The notes beneath the pieces are model-generated. The model was not told where the DNA came from. It searched no databases and saw only the letters and a list, made by a program, of their open reading frames with translations. From a virus, in IMG/VR virus record IMGVR_UViG_3300046452_000229, positions 1-34,935 of that record: a stretch of 34,935 nucleotides of DNA. One strand, written 5' to 3'. The position numbers and the translations under genes were made by a program. Positions 7,955 through 16,171 of this stretch are shown piece after piece. The first letter of the stretch is position 1; each line of letters starts with the position of its first letter.

Positions 7955-7983
7955 AGAAAACGCCCCGTCAGTGCGGGGCGTTT
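7955..7983 (-). terminator. Intrinsic terminator after the tail fibre genes
   Basis: The arms AAACGCCCCG (7958-7967) and CGGGGCGTTT (7974-7983) form a 10-bp perfect stem with a six-base loop. On the minus strand the stem is followed by a T-rich stretch. It begins on the stop codon of the fibre assembly gene and would separate the fibre block from the sheath gene. Confidence 0.75.
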
Positions 7984-8551
7984 ATTGGGGTTCTACGGGG
8001 GCCGGCTCAGGCTCGGGCGACGGCAACGAATCCGGCCAACCTTGGGTCAGCATGTCATCGCTGTAGCTCCCCATTTCAATCGCGCGCAGCAATGTCAGCT
8101 CGCGATCAAAGCAGGCCTGTACGTGCGCACGCACAGCCGTGGCGACCTCCAGAATGCCCGAGGCTGCCAACTCCACGAACCCCGAGACTGTTTTGAAGTT
8201 GCAGACATAGACCGGATCCATCAGCGCCGAAACAGCCGTTCCGGCGATCAGCGACTGGCTGTCGCGAGAGGTATCAATGCCCATGCCATTTACGACGATG
8301 CCCTGGCCCTCACGCTGGAAGCGCTCCGACGCGATGAGCGACGTTAGCTCTTCGATGGTTCGGACAGGCACGATGGGCTCGCTGAACACCCATGTGTCAC
8401 CCTCCTGAAGCGCCGTCCAACCCACAGCCACACTTACGTCATCTGGCACAGCAACCCACACAAGATCAGGGTGGAACATGCGAGTAATATCGCCCGCTGT
8501 TTTGAGTAGCTCGAACACGACTCCGCTATCAATACGTGCGTAATTTTTCAT
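7982..8551 (-). CDS. Tail fibre assembly protein with DUF4376-like domain
   Basis: This 189-residue protein sits directly downstream of the tail fibre gene (TAATG overlap), the usual place of a fibre chaperone. The N-terminal part (MKNYARIDSGVVFELL, then EGDTWVFSEP) resembles Pseudomonas fibre-assembly proteins. Residues about 75-155 fit DUF4376: RFQREGQGIVVNGMGIDTSRDSQ, VYVCNFKTVSGFVEL, AAVRAHVQACFDRELTL-type pattern. The C-terminal tail is Pro/Glu-rich (SPEPEPAPVEPQ). It probably helps fold or attach the fibre. Confidence 0.8.
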   Translation of the reverse strand: MKNYARIDSGVVFELLKTAGDITRMFHPDLVWVAVPDDVSVAVGWTALQEGDTWVFSEPIVPVRTIEELTSLIASERFQREGQGIVVNGMGIDTSRDSQSLIAGTAVSALMDPVYVCNFKTVSGFVELAASGILEVATAVRAHVQACFDRELTLLRAIEMGSYSDDMLTQGWPDSLPSPEPEPAPVEPQ

Positions 8552-10344
8552 TATGCGTATTCCTCAAGCAGCATTTTCCCAGGCATACCTGCGACACCCG
8601 ATCTGGCAGCAGTAGATGGAGGGGTTGCTATCCCACTTGAGCCAGCTCCCGGCCCTGTTCCTGGATAGCCAGCTCCTGAAAGCCCAGCCACTGCACCGCC
8701 GGCTGCAAATTCAGAATCCCCACCGGCGCCGGAAAGCGTGCCCGATGCCACATTTATGGGACCCGTACCGTTGCTTCCACTACGAGCAATCAGGTTTGCA
8801 CCACTTGGCCTGGCTCCACCGGAAGTACCACTTGTTATGAAGCTACTGGTAGACGCAAACGCCGTACCAGCTGCACCACCGACTGATCCAGGCGCAGAGA
8901 CGAGAGCGCCAAGTGACGTGGTACCACCATTGCCACCATTTCCGCCGGGCGCTCCAGCAATGCCAGCCACACCGATGAGGACTTCTTGACTGTCACCAAT
9001 CTGCGCAGCCGTCAGCAGTGCCTCGGCATAACTACCGCTACCAGTCCCGCCGGAAAGCGCGTATTGCGTTGATGATGTGGCCGGGGTGCCACCGCTGCCA
9101 CCGCTCGCGCCGACCATTCGCACCCGTACCGATTTCATCTCCGACGACGGGATGTACGTCCCATTTACAGTGAACTCTATGGTCCTTAAAAGGCGCCCGT
9201 ACTCGTTGTTTCTGACCCGCTGCTCCAAAGCAGCAATATCAATGCTTCCCTGATTGATCGGCGCGTTCCAGGCCTTGATGCACCACATCACCGCCAAGTT
9301 GCGCGGGCGAGCCTCAGCCCCGCCTGAAGAATTGGTTGCGACGTTATTGTTTGAGCCGAATTGCTGAACATACAGGCGCGAAACCGTGCCTGACTGAAAT
9401 GTATCGACGACCTCATCGTAGGTGGTCGCGTGATTGTGAGCCTTGTTGTCATCGGCCTGCCAGCTGCCGATCGCACGACCAGGATCAACACCACGGTTAT
9501 GGTCCCAGCCCCGCAAGAACTCACCGCGCGACTCGGGCAAACGGAAGTTACCAACGCCCTCATTACCCTTGTTGAAGGTGGTCCCGAGGTAAGCCGCAAG
9601 ATCCGGATAGACCGCAATGCTTTTCACACTACCATCCAGCTCAAGAAACCCCGGCGCCGCTGTCCCAGCGGGAAACGCCACGGTGGCTCCGACAGGTAAT
9701 GCCGAGGCCTGCGCAATCATCGCCTCGATCTCGGCCTTGGTGTAACTGTCGGTGATGCCAAATCCCGCCAGCGTGTTTGGATTCGACCCGGACACGAACA
9801 CCCCGCGATCATTCACCGTGACCTTGGTATAGGTCCCGGCGACTTTGTTGGCGGGTAGCAGACCGTTAACCGTCTCATCGACGTACTGACGCGTCGCCAG
9901 CACTACCGAGGGATCGATTTTCAACTGAATATTCGCGGTGCCGCTGGTGATGATGTGCATCCGCACCACCTGATTACGCCCCGACCCTTGAGCCAGCAAA
10001 GGCTTGTAACTTGGCGCTGCGTTGGCTACCGCTGAGAACACACCGTCCTTATCTTCCAGCGCCAGTTCGCGAATCCACCAGCCGCCCACGTCCGGCGGCA
10101 ATACCAGCTCGGCAATCAAAATGTTGTCGTCGGTGGGAGAGACACGCAACTGATTGAGCTGTGCTCGATAGACCTGATTGACCAGCTTGGTCTGTGATGG
10201 GCTAGGCACCGGATCGGTACCGTTCGCATCACCGATTAGCATGTAGCGCGGCTCCCACGGGATACCCAGCGCGTCGCAGTTGGTTTTCTTGGCGGCCCCC
10301 TGAGTCGTGAGCATGCCGCCGAAAATAGAGTTTTTATCAACCAT
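8551..10344 (-). CDS. H: Tail fibre protein, P2 gpH-like, with collar domain and glycine-rich tip
   Basis: This 597-residue receptor-binding fibre has three parts. The N-terminal particle-binding region (about 1-155) is of the tail-collar/DUF3751 type, with KLVNQVYRAQLNQL and GGWWIRELALED. The middle (about 230-380) holds a phage tail collar domain (FPAGTAAPGFLELDG, then NFRLPESRGEFLRGWDHNRG). The C-terminal half is very rich in Gly, Ala and Ser, with runs such as GAPGGNGGNGG, ending LLEEYA. Glycine-rich tips of this kind bind surface receptors through packed polyglycine helices in some phages. ATG at 10344 overlaps the end of gpI by eight bases. Upstream in-frame codons lie inside gpI and are not used. 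Confidence 0.93.
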   Translation of the reverse strand: MVDKNSIFGGMLTTQGAAKKTNCDALGIPWEPRYMLIGDANGTDPVPSPSQTKLVNQVYRAQLNQLRVSPTDDNILIAELVLPPDVGGWWIRELALEDKDGVFSAVANAAPSYKPLLAQGSGRNQVVRMHIITSGTANIQLKIDPSVVLATRQYVDETVNGLLPANKVAGTYTKVTVNDRGVFVSGSNPNTLAGFGITDSYTKAEIEAMIAQASALPVGATVAFPAGTAAPGFLELDGSVKSIAVYPDLAAYLGTTFNKGNEGVGNFRLPESRGEFLRGWDHNRGVDPGRAIGSWQADDNKAHNHATTYDEVVDTFQSGTVSRLYVQQFGSNNNVATNSSGGAEARPRNLAVMWCIKAWNAPINQGSIDIAALEQRVRNNEYGRLLRTIEFTVNGTYIPSSEMKSVRVRMVGASGGSGGTPATSSTQYALSGGTGSGSYAEALLTAAQIGDSQEVLIGVAGIAGAPGGNGGNGGTTSLGALVSAPGSVGGAAGTAFASTSSFITSGTSGGARPSGANLIARSGSNGTGPINVASGTLSGAGGDSEFAAGGAVAGLSGAGYPGTGPGAGSSGIATPPSTAARSGVAGMPGKMLLEEYA

Positions 10345-10948
10345 GGGGGTACACGTCCAATTCGTCCAGGATGTATTCGCTAACGCCGTGGTGCCCCTGA
10401 ACCACCACGTCAACATCCGGATTGCTCCAGGGGTAAACGTCGATCTCGTCGCCGTCATACACAGCGAACCCGACATAGGCGTTTAAATGGGTTTCCAGCG
10501 TTATATCGAGCCCGATCAAATGTCGGCTTACGGGTTTGGCATCGTCGATCAGGCGCTCCAGCTCCTGATACATTTCCTCGGTGATCCCGGTGTCCAGAAC
10601 ACCGACTTTCAGGGCGAAGGTGCCCGGCACACCCTCCGGCACCGTGTTGAACCACTCGACGGTTTCGATCAGGTAACCCAGCGGCTCGACTACCCGACGC
10701 AGCGCGCCAATGGTGCCCTTGTGCGCATGGATGTAGAACGAGGCCTTGATCGCGGCCCGCTTGACCGGCTCTGACCAGTTGGGATCCCAGCGGTCCACCG
10801 ACCAGGCCCAGGCCAGGTGTGGCAGCAGGTGAACCGGACAGGTGTCGGGGTTGTACAACGTGCGCAGCGGGATCAGGGTCTGCTCAGCGAACGTCGCCTC
10901 AATGGCTCGCTCCAGTGGGGTGCTGTTGAGCGGTAAAAGACTGCGCAT
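10337..10948 (-). CDS. I: Baseplate protein gpI
   Basis: This 203-residue protein of the P2 gpI family is a baseplate wedge component next to the fibre attachment point. Conserved parts are SLLPLNSTPLERAIEATFA at the N-terminus, the CPVHLLPHLAWAWSVDRWDP motif at about 37-56, and the helix IKASFYIHAHKGTIGALRRVVEPLGY at about 67-92. Order W-J-I-fibre is as in P2. Stop and following start overlap the fibre gene. Confidence 0.94.
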   Translation of the reverse strand: MRSLLPLNSTPLERAIEATFAEQTLIPLRTLYNPDTCPVHLLPHLAWAWSVDRWDPNWSEPVKRAAIKASFYIHAHKGTIGALRRVVEPLGYLIETVEWFNTVPEGVPGTFALKVGVLDTGITEEMYQELERLIDDAKPVSRHLIGLDITLETHLNAYVGFAVYDGDEIDVYPWSNPDVDVVVQGHHGVSEYILDELDVYPHG

Positions 10949-10949
10949 T

Positions 10950-11834
10950 TCAACCTCCCAGCACGACGCTGTATCCGGTGCAGTACGCCGCCTGCGCCTT
11001 GGTCGGCTTCAGATCTTGCCAATCCGCAAGCTCCACACGGGCGACACCGGCGACATGCAACTGGGCATCGACGCCGGAGCGGGCCACCTCAAGCCCCAGC
11101 CGCCGACGCGGGTTGATCCACGCCTCCAGACGCTTGATCGCCTCGACGAGCGCGGCATCGTTTTCCGGGCCGGCACCTTTCATGTGCAGCACCGCGTCGA
11201 TGCGGTAGCGCAGGATCTCGGCGCCCCGCACCGTCACACGGTCACCGACCGGTCGCACGTCGTCGTCATTTACGGCGGCGGCGACCAGGGTCAGCAGCTC
11301 GGGCCTGGCCTCGCCGTCTCCCTCCAGGCCCAACACGGTCACATCGACGCAAGCCGGCGCCGGGCTTTCCGCCGTGGCATCGGCGACTAGCGCCGATGCA
11401 TTGCGGGCGTGCAGTATGTAGCTGTTGCGCGGCCCGGCGGTGGTTAAACCTTCGTAGGCCAGCTGCACCCGCTCACGCAGTGCGTCGTGCGATTCCAGGA
11501 TCGCCTCGACCGGCGGCACGGCTAGCGGATCCGCCGGCTGAATCACCAGACGCTTCAGGTTGACGTTGGCCGCCAACTGATCGAGATCGCCGTTGATGGC
11601 ATAGGCCAGATACTGCGCCTTGGCCGCGTCGTTGACCCGTGCCCGGTTGCCCAGCTTGATGTAGCTGCCGACCTCCAGCAGCTTGGTGACCGGGTCGCTT
11701 TCCAGCGAGGCCGTCCAGTTATCGCCCATGTGTCCACGGAACACCTGCAGCGCTTCGTCGTAGACGACTTCAAAATCCAGCGGCTCCAGCACCTCCGGTG
11801 CCGGCAACTCCGACAGATCCACCAGGGTACTCAT
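10950..11834 (-). CDS. J: Baseplate assembly protein gpJ
   Basis: This 294-residue protein of the P2 gpJ family is a baseplate wedge component. It starts MSTLVDLSELPAPEVLEPLDFE, followed by SDPVTKLLEVGSYIKLGNRARVNDAA, both strongly typical. Later parts show AGPRNSYILHARNASALVADA and SPAPACVDVTVLG. The ATG at 11834 overlaps the TGA of gpW (ATGA), indicating translational coupling. It ends one base before the gpI gene region begins. Confidence 0.94.
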   Translation of the reverse strand: MSTLVDLSELPAPEVLEPLDFEVVYDEALQVFRGHMGDNWTASLESDPVTKLLEVGSYIKLGNRARVNDAAKAQYLAYAINGDLDQLAANVNLKRLVIQPADPLAVPPVEAILESHDALRERVQLAYEGLTTAGPRNSYILHARNASALVADATAESPAPACVDVTVLGLEGDGEARPELLTLVAAAVNDDDVRPVGDRVTVRGAEILRYRIDAVLHMKGAGPENDAALVEAIKRLEAWINPRRRLGLEVARSGVDAQLHVAGVARVELADWQDLKPTKAQAAYCTGYSVVLGG

Positions 11835-12157
11835 ACCCACACCTCCAACGTGCCGCGCACACCGAGGTATTCGCCGCTGATCTTCATATTGATTTGCCCG
11901 CCCAGCACGGACAGCACGCGCAACCGTTCCAGTTTCAGGCGCGGCTCCCACAAACCCAAGGCCCGAGCGGCTTCAGCCTGTGCGGCGCTTTTCCAGCCTT
12001 CGTTGATCGGCAAGTCGACCATGCGCCGCAGCTTGCTGCCGTACTCCGGACGCTCGCGTCGACTCAGCAGCGGCGTGCTGAGGATGTCTTCAACGGACTG
12101 ACGTAAATGCTCAATGCCGGAGATGGGCTGCCCGGTGTGGCGATCCATTCCGATCAT
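11831..12157 (-). CDS. W: Baseplate protein gpW, gp25-like
   Basis: This 108-residue baseplate wedge protein belongs to the P2 gpW / T4 gp25 family, the most conserved wedge piece of contractile injection machines. The signature EHLRQSVEDILSTPLLSRRERPEYGS spans about residues 16-41, followed by LPINEGWKSAAQAEAARAL and WEPRL. AGGAG lies eight bases before the ATG at 12157; an in-frame ATG three codons later is also possible. Confidence 0.95.
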   Translation of the reverse strand: MIGMDRHTGQPISGIEHLRQSVEDILSTPLLSRRERPEYGSKLRRMVDLPINEGWKSAAQAEAARALGLWEPRLKLERLRVLSVLGGQINMKISGEYLGVRGTLEVWV

Positions 12158-12162
12158 CGGGG

Positions 12163-12396
12163 TTACTCCTTGAGCAGCTCGAATTCGGTGTGGGCTTTGA
12201 GGTAGTTCAGCGCCAGATCATCCGAGGTATTGACCGAGACAGCGCCCGTCACCACGGCCAGTGTTCGATCATCCGGCAGAATCAGCGTGCGGGAGGTGTA
12301 GAGGGTGTCGCGAAAGGTCGTGGTCAACGCCGTCGGTGTTGAGCGGGTGGCGATGACTGGATCCTGCACCGCCGAGTCGTCTTGAGATTTGGCCAT
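12163..12396 (-). CDS. Small conserved tail-region protein, function unknown
   Basis: This 77-residue protein lies between the spike gene and gpW. The sequence (LYTSRTLILPDDRTLAVVTGAVSV) suggests a small beta-rich domain, and it ends with an acidic helix (THEFELLKE-like). It has a strong ribosome site (GGGGAG) and lies five bases before gpW, so it is probably translated with the baseplate genes. I do not recognise the family. Location suggests a baseplate or spike accessory role. Confidence 0.6.
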   Translation of the reverse strand: MAKSQDDSAVQDPVIATRSTPTALTTTFRDTLYTSRTLILPDDRTLAVVTGAVSVNTSDDLALNYLKAHTEFELLKE

Positions 12397-12412
12397 GGTT
12401 GCTCCCCATATG

Positions 12413-12434
12413 AAAAAGCCCGCACAGGGCGGGC
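12413..12434 (-). terminator. Intrinsic terminator after the spike gene
   Basis: GCCCGC (12418-12423) and GCGGGC (12429-12434) form a 6-bp GC stem with a five-base loop, followed on the minus strand by TTTTTC. It stands in the 55-base gap between gpV and the next tail gene, the third such element inside the structural operon. Confidence 0.7.
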
Positions 12435-12451
12435 AGAGATAAAAAATGTCG

Positions 12452-13033
12452 TTAGTGCGAGTGATGGTTGCTGTTGCCAGCGGTGTCGAGAATTGCCCCG
12501 TCGCTGCTGATGTTCTGCGTCGCGTGCAACGGGCCGTCGATGTTCACCGGCCCCTTGATGTTCACGCTCGCCTCCAGGTTGATCGTGCTGGACGTCACCG
12601 TCACGGCACTGTCCGTCACCTCGGCCTGGGTGGCCCCGACCTTGATCGTGACCGTGCCGCTGGGCAGGATGATGCTGTAGCTCTTGGCCTGCCAGTCGTA
12701 GACCAGCGAACCGCCATCGTCAAAACGCCAGATCTCAACGTGGTCGCGATTGTCCGGTGGCGGACCACCGTTGCCGTACAACCCGGGAATGAACGTGCCT
12801 TGTGCCACCTCACCGCTGGCACTGATCAAGGTGCCCTGCTCGTTCAGGCTGGGTGCCCGCCAATGCCGCGCCTTCCCGGCGGCGACGCTGTGCCAGCGCA
12901 CCCAGCCGCTGACCCATTCCCCGTCGGATACCCGGCACACCGGCGGCGATGCGGCGAGATCCACCGCGACGACGTAGCAGTCCTTGACCAGGCCGGCAAG
13001 CATGCGGTCGTGCTGCGCGGACGCATAACTCAT
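12452..13033 (-). CDS. V: Baseplate spike protein gpV
   Basis: This 193-residue protein is the membrane-piercing spike of the P2 gpV family. The N-terminal OB-fold-like domain contains VARVDLAASPPVCRVSDGEW-type sequence at about 20-45, followed by GTLISASGEVAQGTFIPGLYGN. The C-terminal half is a repetitive beta-helix (VTIKVGATQAEV, TVTSSTINLEASVNIKGPVNIDG). It ends in NSNHHSH, the His motif that binds iron at the tip of P2-like spikes. The start overlaps the upstream stop (ATGA). Confidence 0.95.
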   Translation of the reverse strand: MSYASAQHDRMLAGLVKDCYVVAVDLAASPPVCRVSDGEWVSGWVRWHSVAAGKARHWRAPSLNEQGTLISASGEVAQGTFIPGLYGNGGPPPDNRDHVEIWRFDDGGSLVYDWQAKSYSIILPSGTVTIKVGATQAEVTDSAVTVTSSTINLEASVNIKGPVNIDGPLHATQNISSDGAILDTAGNSNHHSH

Positions 13034-13569
13034 GACAATGACTCAGGTGCAAAATACTTGTCCTTGTTAGCCAATCCAGCATCCGGATCTACACCAAACA
13101 TCAGCGTTCCCGGCGGCTGATCCGGCCATGGCCACTGGGCTTCGCCCAGGTAGATCTGCTGCGTCCACTCCACCACCCAGACGGTGTAGCCATCCAGTTC
13201 GGGTTTGGTCCAGTCCTGCATAGCCTGGACAAATTCGGACGGTTCCACCGCCACACCCCAGCTCTGCATCCGCAGCAACACCGCAAGCTGCCCCGCGAGG
13301 AACACCGCCTGCTGGTGGTGATCCGGTTGGATCGGGTCGGTGATCACCCGCGCTTCGAACTTGCAAGCCAGTGCCGTCTCGCCGGTTGCCGTATCAATCC
13401 CCGACTCCATTTCCGCCAGCTCGACGAACACCGCCGGCAACGCAACGCGGTCTTCGATGTTCGGCCACACAGCGACCGTCTGCACGCCCGGCAAGTGCGC
13501 CCGGATGTGTTGCTCGATGGCCTGGTACAGTTGCTCAAGGCTGAATGGTTCGTCCGATTCATCCGTCAC
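13030..13569 (-). CDS. Putative tail terminator/completion protein
   Basis: This 179-residue protein sits between the gpZ-like gene and the spike. It begins with GTG after a good ribosome site (AAGGGG). The pattern LEQLYQAIEQHIRAHLPGVQTV, LPAVFVELAEME and CKFEARVIT resembles small tail completion/terminator proteins (gp37-like) of mosaic phages, which cap the tail before joining to the head. I am sure that it is a conserved tail-region gene, less sure of the precise role. Confidence 0.6.
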   Translation of the reverse strand: MTDESDEPFSLEQLYQAIEQHIRAHLPGVQTVAVWPNIEDRVALPAVFVELAEMESGIDTATGETALACKFEARVITDPIQPDHHQQAVFLAGQLAVLLRMQSWGVAVEPSEFVQAMQDWTKPELDGYTVWVVEWTQQIYLGEAQWPWPDQPPGTLMFGVDPDAGLANKDKYFAPESLS

Positions 13570-13570
13570 A

Positions 13571-14227
13571 TCATTTCCCCTTCAGGTACTTCTGCAGTTC
13601 GAAATTGAGTTCCTGCTGCAGGACGTGCAGCAGCTGTGCATCGGCCTTGCGCACCCAGCTTTCGAAGTGCGGCCGGGCCTGCTCCAGCGAGACTTTGGCC
13701 TTGGCCAGCGGAAAACGGCTGTCGTGTTCGGCAATCCAGCCCGAACTCGCCCCGCCTCGCGCACTGACGGTGCTGTCGGGGTAGTCGTCGGCATTGAAAT
13801 GTTTGCTGGCCGTGCGGATCCAGATGTCCGCGCGGTTGCCGTAGACCTTCTTGAAAAAGGCCCCCTGATAACGGCGCCCCGCCACCGATACGCCGGACTG
13901 ACCCTGCCGAGGATTGCCGATCCGGCTCGCCTCGATGGCGTTGAGACCGAACCACAACTTGCCGCTGTTGGCACCACCGCTGACCGGGTAACTACGCAGG
14001 CGTTGACGCACCGCCGCGACCGCGATCCGTTCCTGCCGACCCACCGCGCGAGCGATTTGCGTACGCAGCCACCCCAGCGTTTTGTTGATCGCCCGTCGCT
14101 GGGCAGAGGCAGCGGCTTTCGGCACCAACTTGGCAAAGTCCTGGAATGCCTGCAGATCCGCGGTTGAGGTCTGCAAGGAGATCATTCCGCCGTCGGCCGA
14201 GGGTTTGAAGTAGCTCCCAACGCTCAT
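13571..14227 (-). CDS. Z: Minor tail protein Z-like (lambda gpZ family)
   Basis: This 218-residue protein matches the minor tail Z pattern: RRAINKTLGWLRTQIARAVGRQERI (about 44-68), VRQRLRSYPV and LWFGLNAIEASRIG (about 91-104), then GVSVAGRRYQGAFFKKVYGNRADIWIR. In lambda gpZ is needed for correct attachment of DNA and tail. Here it is the last lambda-type gene before the P2-type tail module, so it marks the junction between the two modules. The ATG at 14227 overlaps the preceding stop (ATGA). Confidence 0.82.
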   Translation of the reverse strand: MSVGSYFKPSADGGMISLQTSTADLQAFQDFAKLVPKAAASAQRRAINKTLGWLRTQIARAVGRQERIAVAAVRQRLRSYPVSGGANSGKLWFGLNAIEASRIGNPRQGQSGVSVAGRRYQGAFFKKVYGNRADIWIRTASKHFNADDYPDSTVSARGGASSGWIAEHDSRFPLAKAKVSLEQARPHFESWVRKADAQLLHVLQQELNFELQKYLKGK

Positions 14228-14538
14228 GCTTTGGCCCTCAAAAGCAACGCCACCCAACCGGTGCCGTCCGGTTCCAGCTTCACCAGGTCATAGTCACCAC
14301 CGCCATCCTGTACCGGCAAATCGATGACCACTAACTGTCCCGGCTCAATGCCCGCAACATCGCTGACGCGGATCTCGAACTGCGGCTCCCGCAGCGCGGT
14401 GTTGATCCGCCCCATACGCGGCTGCAGCCAGGGCGCCGAAAAGAAGCCGGCAATCTCACGACCGTCGACCAACCCAATGTCGCCCAGGCCATCCAGCACC
14501 AGGGCGTCCATGTCGTCGCTCAACTCCCGAAAGCGCAC
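14224..14538 (-). CDS. Head-tail attachment protein, lambda gpFII-like
   Basis: This 104-residue protein starts with GTG. The central part (INTALREPQFEIRVSDVAGIEPGQLVVID) fits the head-tail joining family of lambda gpFII: a small beta-barrel that sits at the bottom of the head connector and accepts the tail. It lies between the capsid genes and gpZ, the same order as in lambda. The identification is by pattern and position. Confidence 0.7.
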   Translation of the reverse strand: MRFRELSDDMDALVLDGLGDIGLVDGREIAGFFSAPWLQPRMGRINTALREPQFEIRVSDVAGIEPGQLVVIDLPVQDGGGDYDLVKLEPDGTGWVALLLRAKA

Positions 14539-14540
14539 AG

Positions 14541-14765
14541 TTACGTACCGTCGTCAGAGCTGTCGTCGGTATCACCGGTGACGGCCTGAGTTTGACGCAG
14601 CAGCTGTTGCGCGAGCGGATCCTTGATCGAGGCGATGCGCCCCTCGGCGAGCAGCGCGTCTGCCACCTCTTTGCTCGGCGGGTTGTACGGCTCGCCTTTC
14701 ATGACCACCGTGCGCCCGTCCTGCACGCAACCGTCGATTACGAGGAATTCGTCTTTTTTGGCCAT
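14541..14765 (-). CDS. Small head completion protein (gpFI position)
   Basis: This 74-residue protein lies immediately after the major capsid gene. It contains VIDGCVQDGRTVVMKGEPYNPPSKEVADALLAEGRI and an acidic Ser/Asp C-terminus (DTDDSSDDGT). Lambda has gpFI, a DNA-packaging accessory factor, at this place. I see no clear sequence similarity, so the role is inferred from position. ATG at 14765 is used; the codons before it overlap the capsid stop. Confidence 0.6.
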   Translation of the reverse strand: MAKKDEFLVIDGCVQDGRTVVMKGEPYNPPSKEVADALLAEGRIASIKDPLAQQLLRQTQAVTGDTDDSSDDGT

Positions 14766-14766
14766 G

Positions 14767-15795
14767 TCACACCACCTTGGCGTAGATGAAGGCATCCGGC
14801 TCCAGCAAGCCGGCCAACGCGGCGCTCTGCAGCTTCAACCAGCGGGCGCTCGGCTCTTGGGTCACCCAGCTTTTCGGGAAACGTGCGGCTTCGACAAGAC
14901 CGCTCTCCACCGCCTCCAGATCCTGGATGGCGCCGTAGAGCATGGCGTTGCGCGTCGAGGTGGAACCGAGGATCAGGCCGCCCGCTGGAATCATCGGCTG
15001 CTCGTCATCGTCATCGTCCAGGTACCACTCGTCATAGCCATACAGGTCGACGCCCGGATCGTTCAGGTAGCCCAGGTAGGTCACGCCGTCCGGGAGTTCT
15101 TCGGGCTTGATCAGGCCCATGTCGACGCGGCGAGTGTTGAGCTGTTTCATCACCGTTTCGTTGGACTGGAACGCGTCCAGTGCCTCGCCACTCATGGCCA
15201 CGGTATTGGCCGTGCGCCCGGAGTCCTTGGCGATCTTGCGTTTCCAGCCACGCAGGTTGGCAATCGGGTCGCTGTCGGCAGTGCCCCATTGACCGCTGCC
15301 CAGGCTGATCTTGTGGTCGCTGGCCATCAGGAAGTCGATGGTGTCGTCCACGCCTTCGCCCACCACCCGCACCTTGCCGGTGGTCAGCGCTTGGGCGCAC
15401 ATCCACTCCTCGCGCCGGGTGATCTCATCGTCGAGATCACGCAGATCCTTGCCCAGCAGTTGCCCCGCGCGTTCCAGCGGGGTGCGTGACGAAAACGGGT
15501 TGTCGCCGGCCGCACGCTTGAGCACCAGTTCGGCGGTGGTCTCGCGCTTGGGCTGGATATAAGGCGGCGTATAGTTGTCGGTGTGGTAACCGTCACGCAG
15601 CGACACGCTGCCTGGCAGGCGCGGGTGAACAAACGGCGCCATCTTGCGTTTGCCCTTGATGATGTCGATGTCCACGGTTTTGGTGGGGAACGTCACCGGG
15701 CTGCCGCCGTTAAAGAAAGTGTTCAGCAGAAAGCGGCGCGCAGTCGGCATCTGCTCGACCGCTTCCAGCATGGTGCGGGTATCAAAAATATCCAT
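14767..15795 (-). CDS. Major capsid protein, lambda gpE family
   Basis: This 342-residue protein of the lambda gpE capsid family has the HK97 fold. It starts MDIFDTRTMLEAVEQMPTARRFLLNTFF. It also carries SRTPLERAGQLLGKDLRDLDDEITRREEWM (about 123-152), the helix region typical of the family, and LGYLNDPGVDLYGYDEWYLDDDDDEQPMIP towards the C-terminus. GGAG sits eight bases before the ATG. It follows the decoration gene by 13 bases. Confidence 0.95.
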   Translation of the reverse strand: MDIFDTRTMLEAVEQMPTARRFLLNTFFNGGSPVTFPTKTVDIDIIKGKRKMAPFVHPRLPGSVSLRDGYHTDNYTPPYIQPKRETTAELVLKRAAGDNPFSSRTPLERAGQLLGKDLRDLDDEITRREEWMCAQALTTGKVRVVGEGVDDTIDFLMASDHKISLGSGQWGTADSDPIANLRGWKRKIAKDSGRTANTVAMSGEALDAFQSNETVMKQLNTRRVDMGLIKPEELPDGVTYLGYLNDPGVDLYGYDEWYLDDDDDEQPMIPAGGLILGSTSTRNAMLYGAIQDLEAVESGLVEAARFPKSWVTQEPSARWLKLQSAALAGLLEPDAFIYAKVV

Positions 15796-15808
15796 CGGAA
15801 GCTCCGGT

Positions 15809-16159
15809 TTAGCGTATGAACAGGCACAGGTCACGCAGCGCGGCTTTCGCCTGCGCCAGGGTGAGGCCCGCACCGAGAGTGAGTTGGCTGCCCAGCACTT
15901 CGCCGGTCAGACGGATCGGCGCCACTTGGGCGCCTTGGCTGGTGTCGGTGGCTTGGTCGAGGATCGCCCTCGGCGCCTCGGAGCCATCCGTGGCAGCGGA
16001 CGTGCACAGCACGTATTCGCCACTGGTTTTCACCTGGCCCACGACAGCGCCTCGCTTGAGGTTCTGGCCCGCTGCGATCACGGCGGTGTCGATCATCACG
16101 GGAAAGGAACCTGCCGACAGCTGATCCGGCACGTAGGTTTGACGTTCTGGGTTGCTCAT
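15809..16159 (-). CDS. Head decoration protein, lambda gpD-like
   Basis: This 116-residue protein of the lambda gpD decoration family trimerises on the expanded capsid and stabilises it. It shows NLKRGAVVGQVKTSGEYVL and the later ATDTSQGAQVAPIRLTGEV segment, as in family members. The ATG at 16159 (GGAG seven bases before it) is preferred over an in-frame upstream ATG. Order protease-decoration-capsid is as in lambda. Confidence 0.9.
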   Translation of the reverse strand: MSNPERQTYVPDQLSAGSFPVMIDTAVIAAGQNLKRGAVVGQVKTSGEYVLCTSAATDGSEAPRAILDQATDTSQGAQVAPIRLTGEVLGSQLTLGAGLTLAQAKAALRDLCLFIR

Positions 16160-16171
16160 AGGGTTCTCCAA

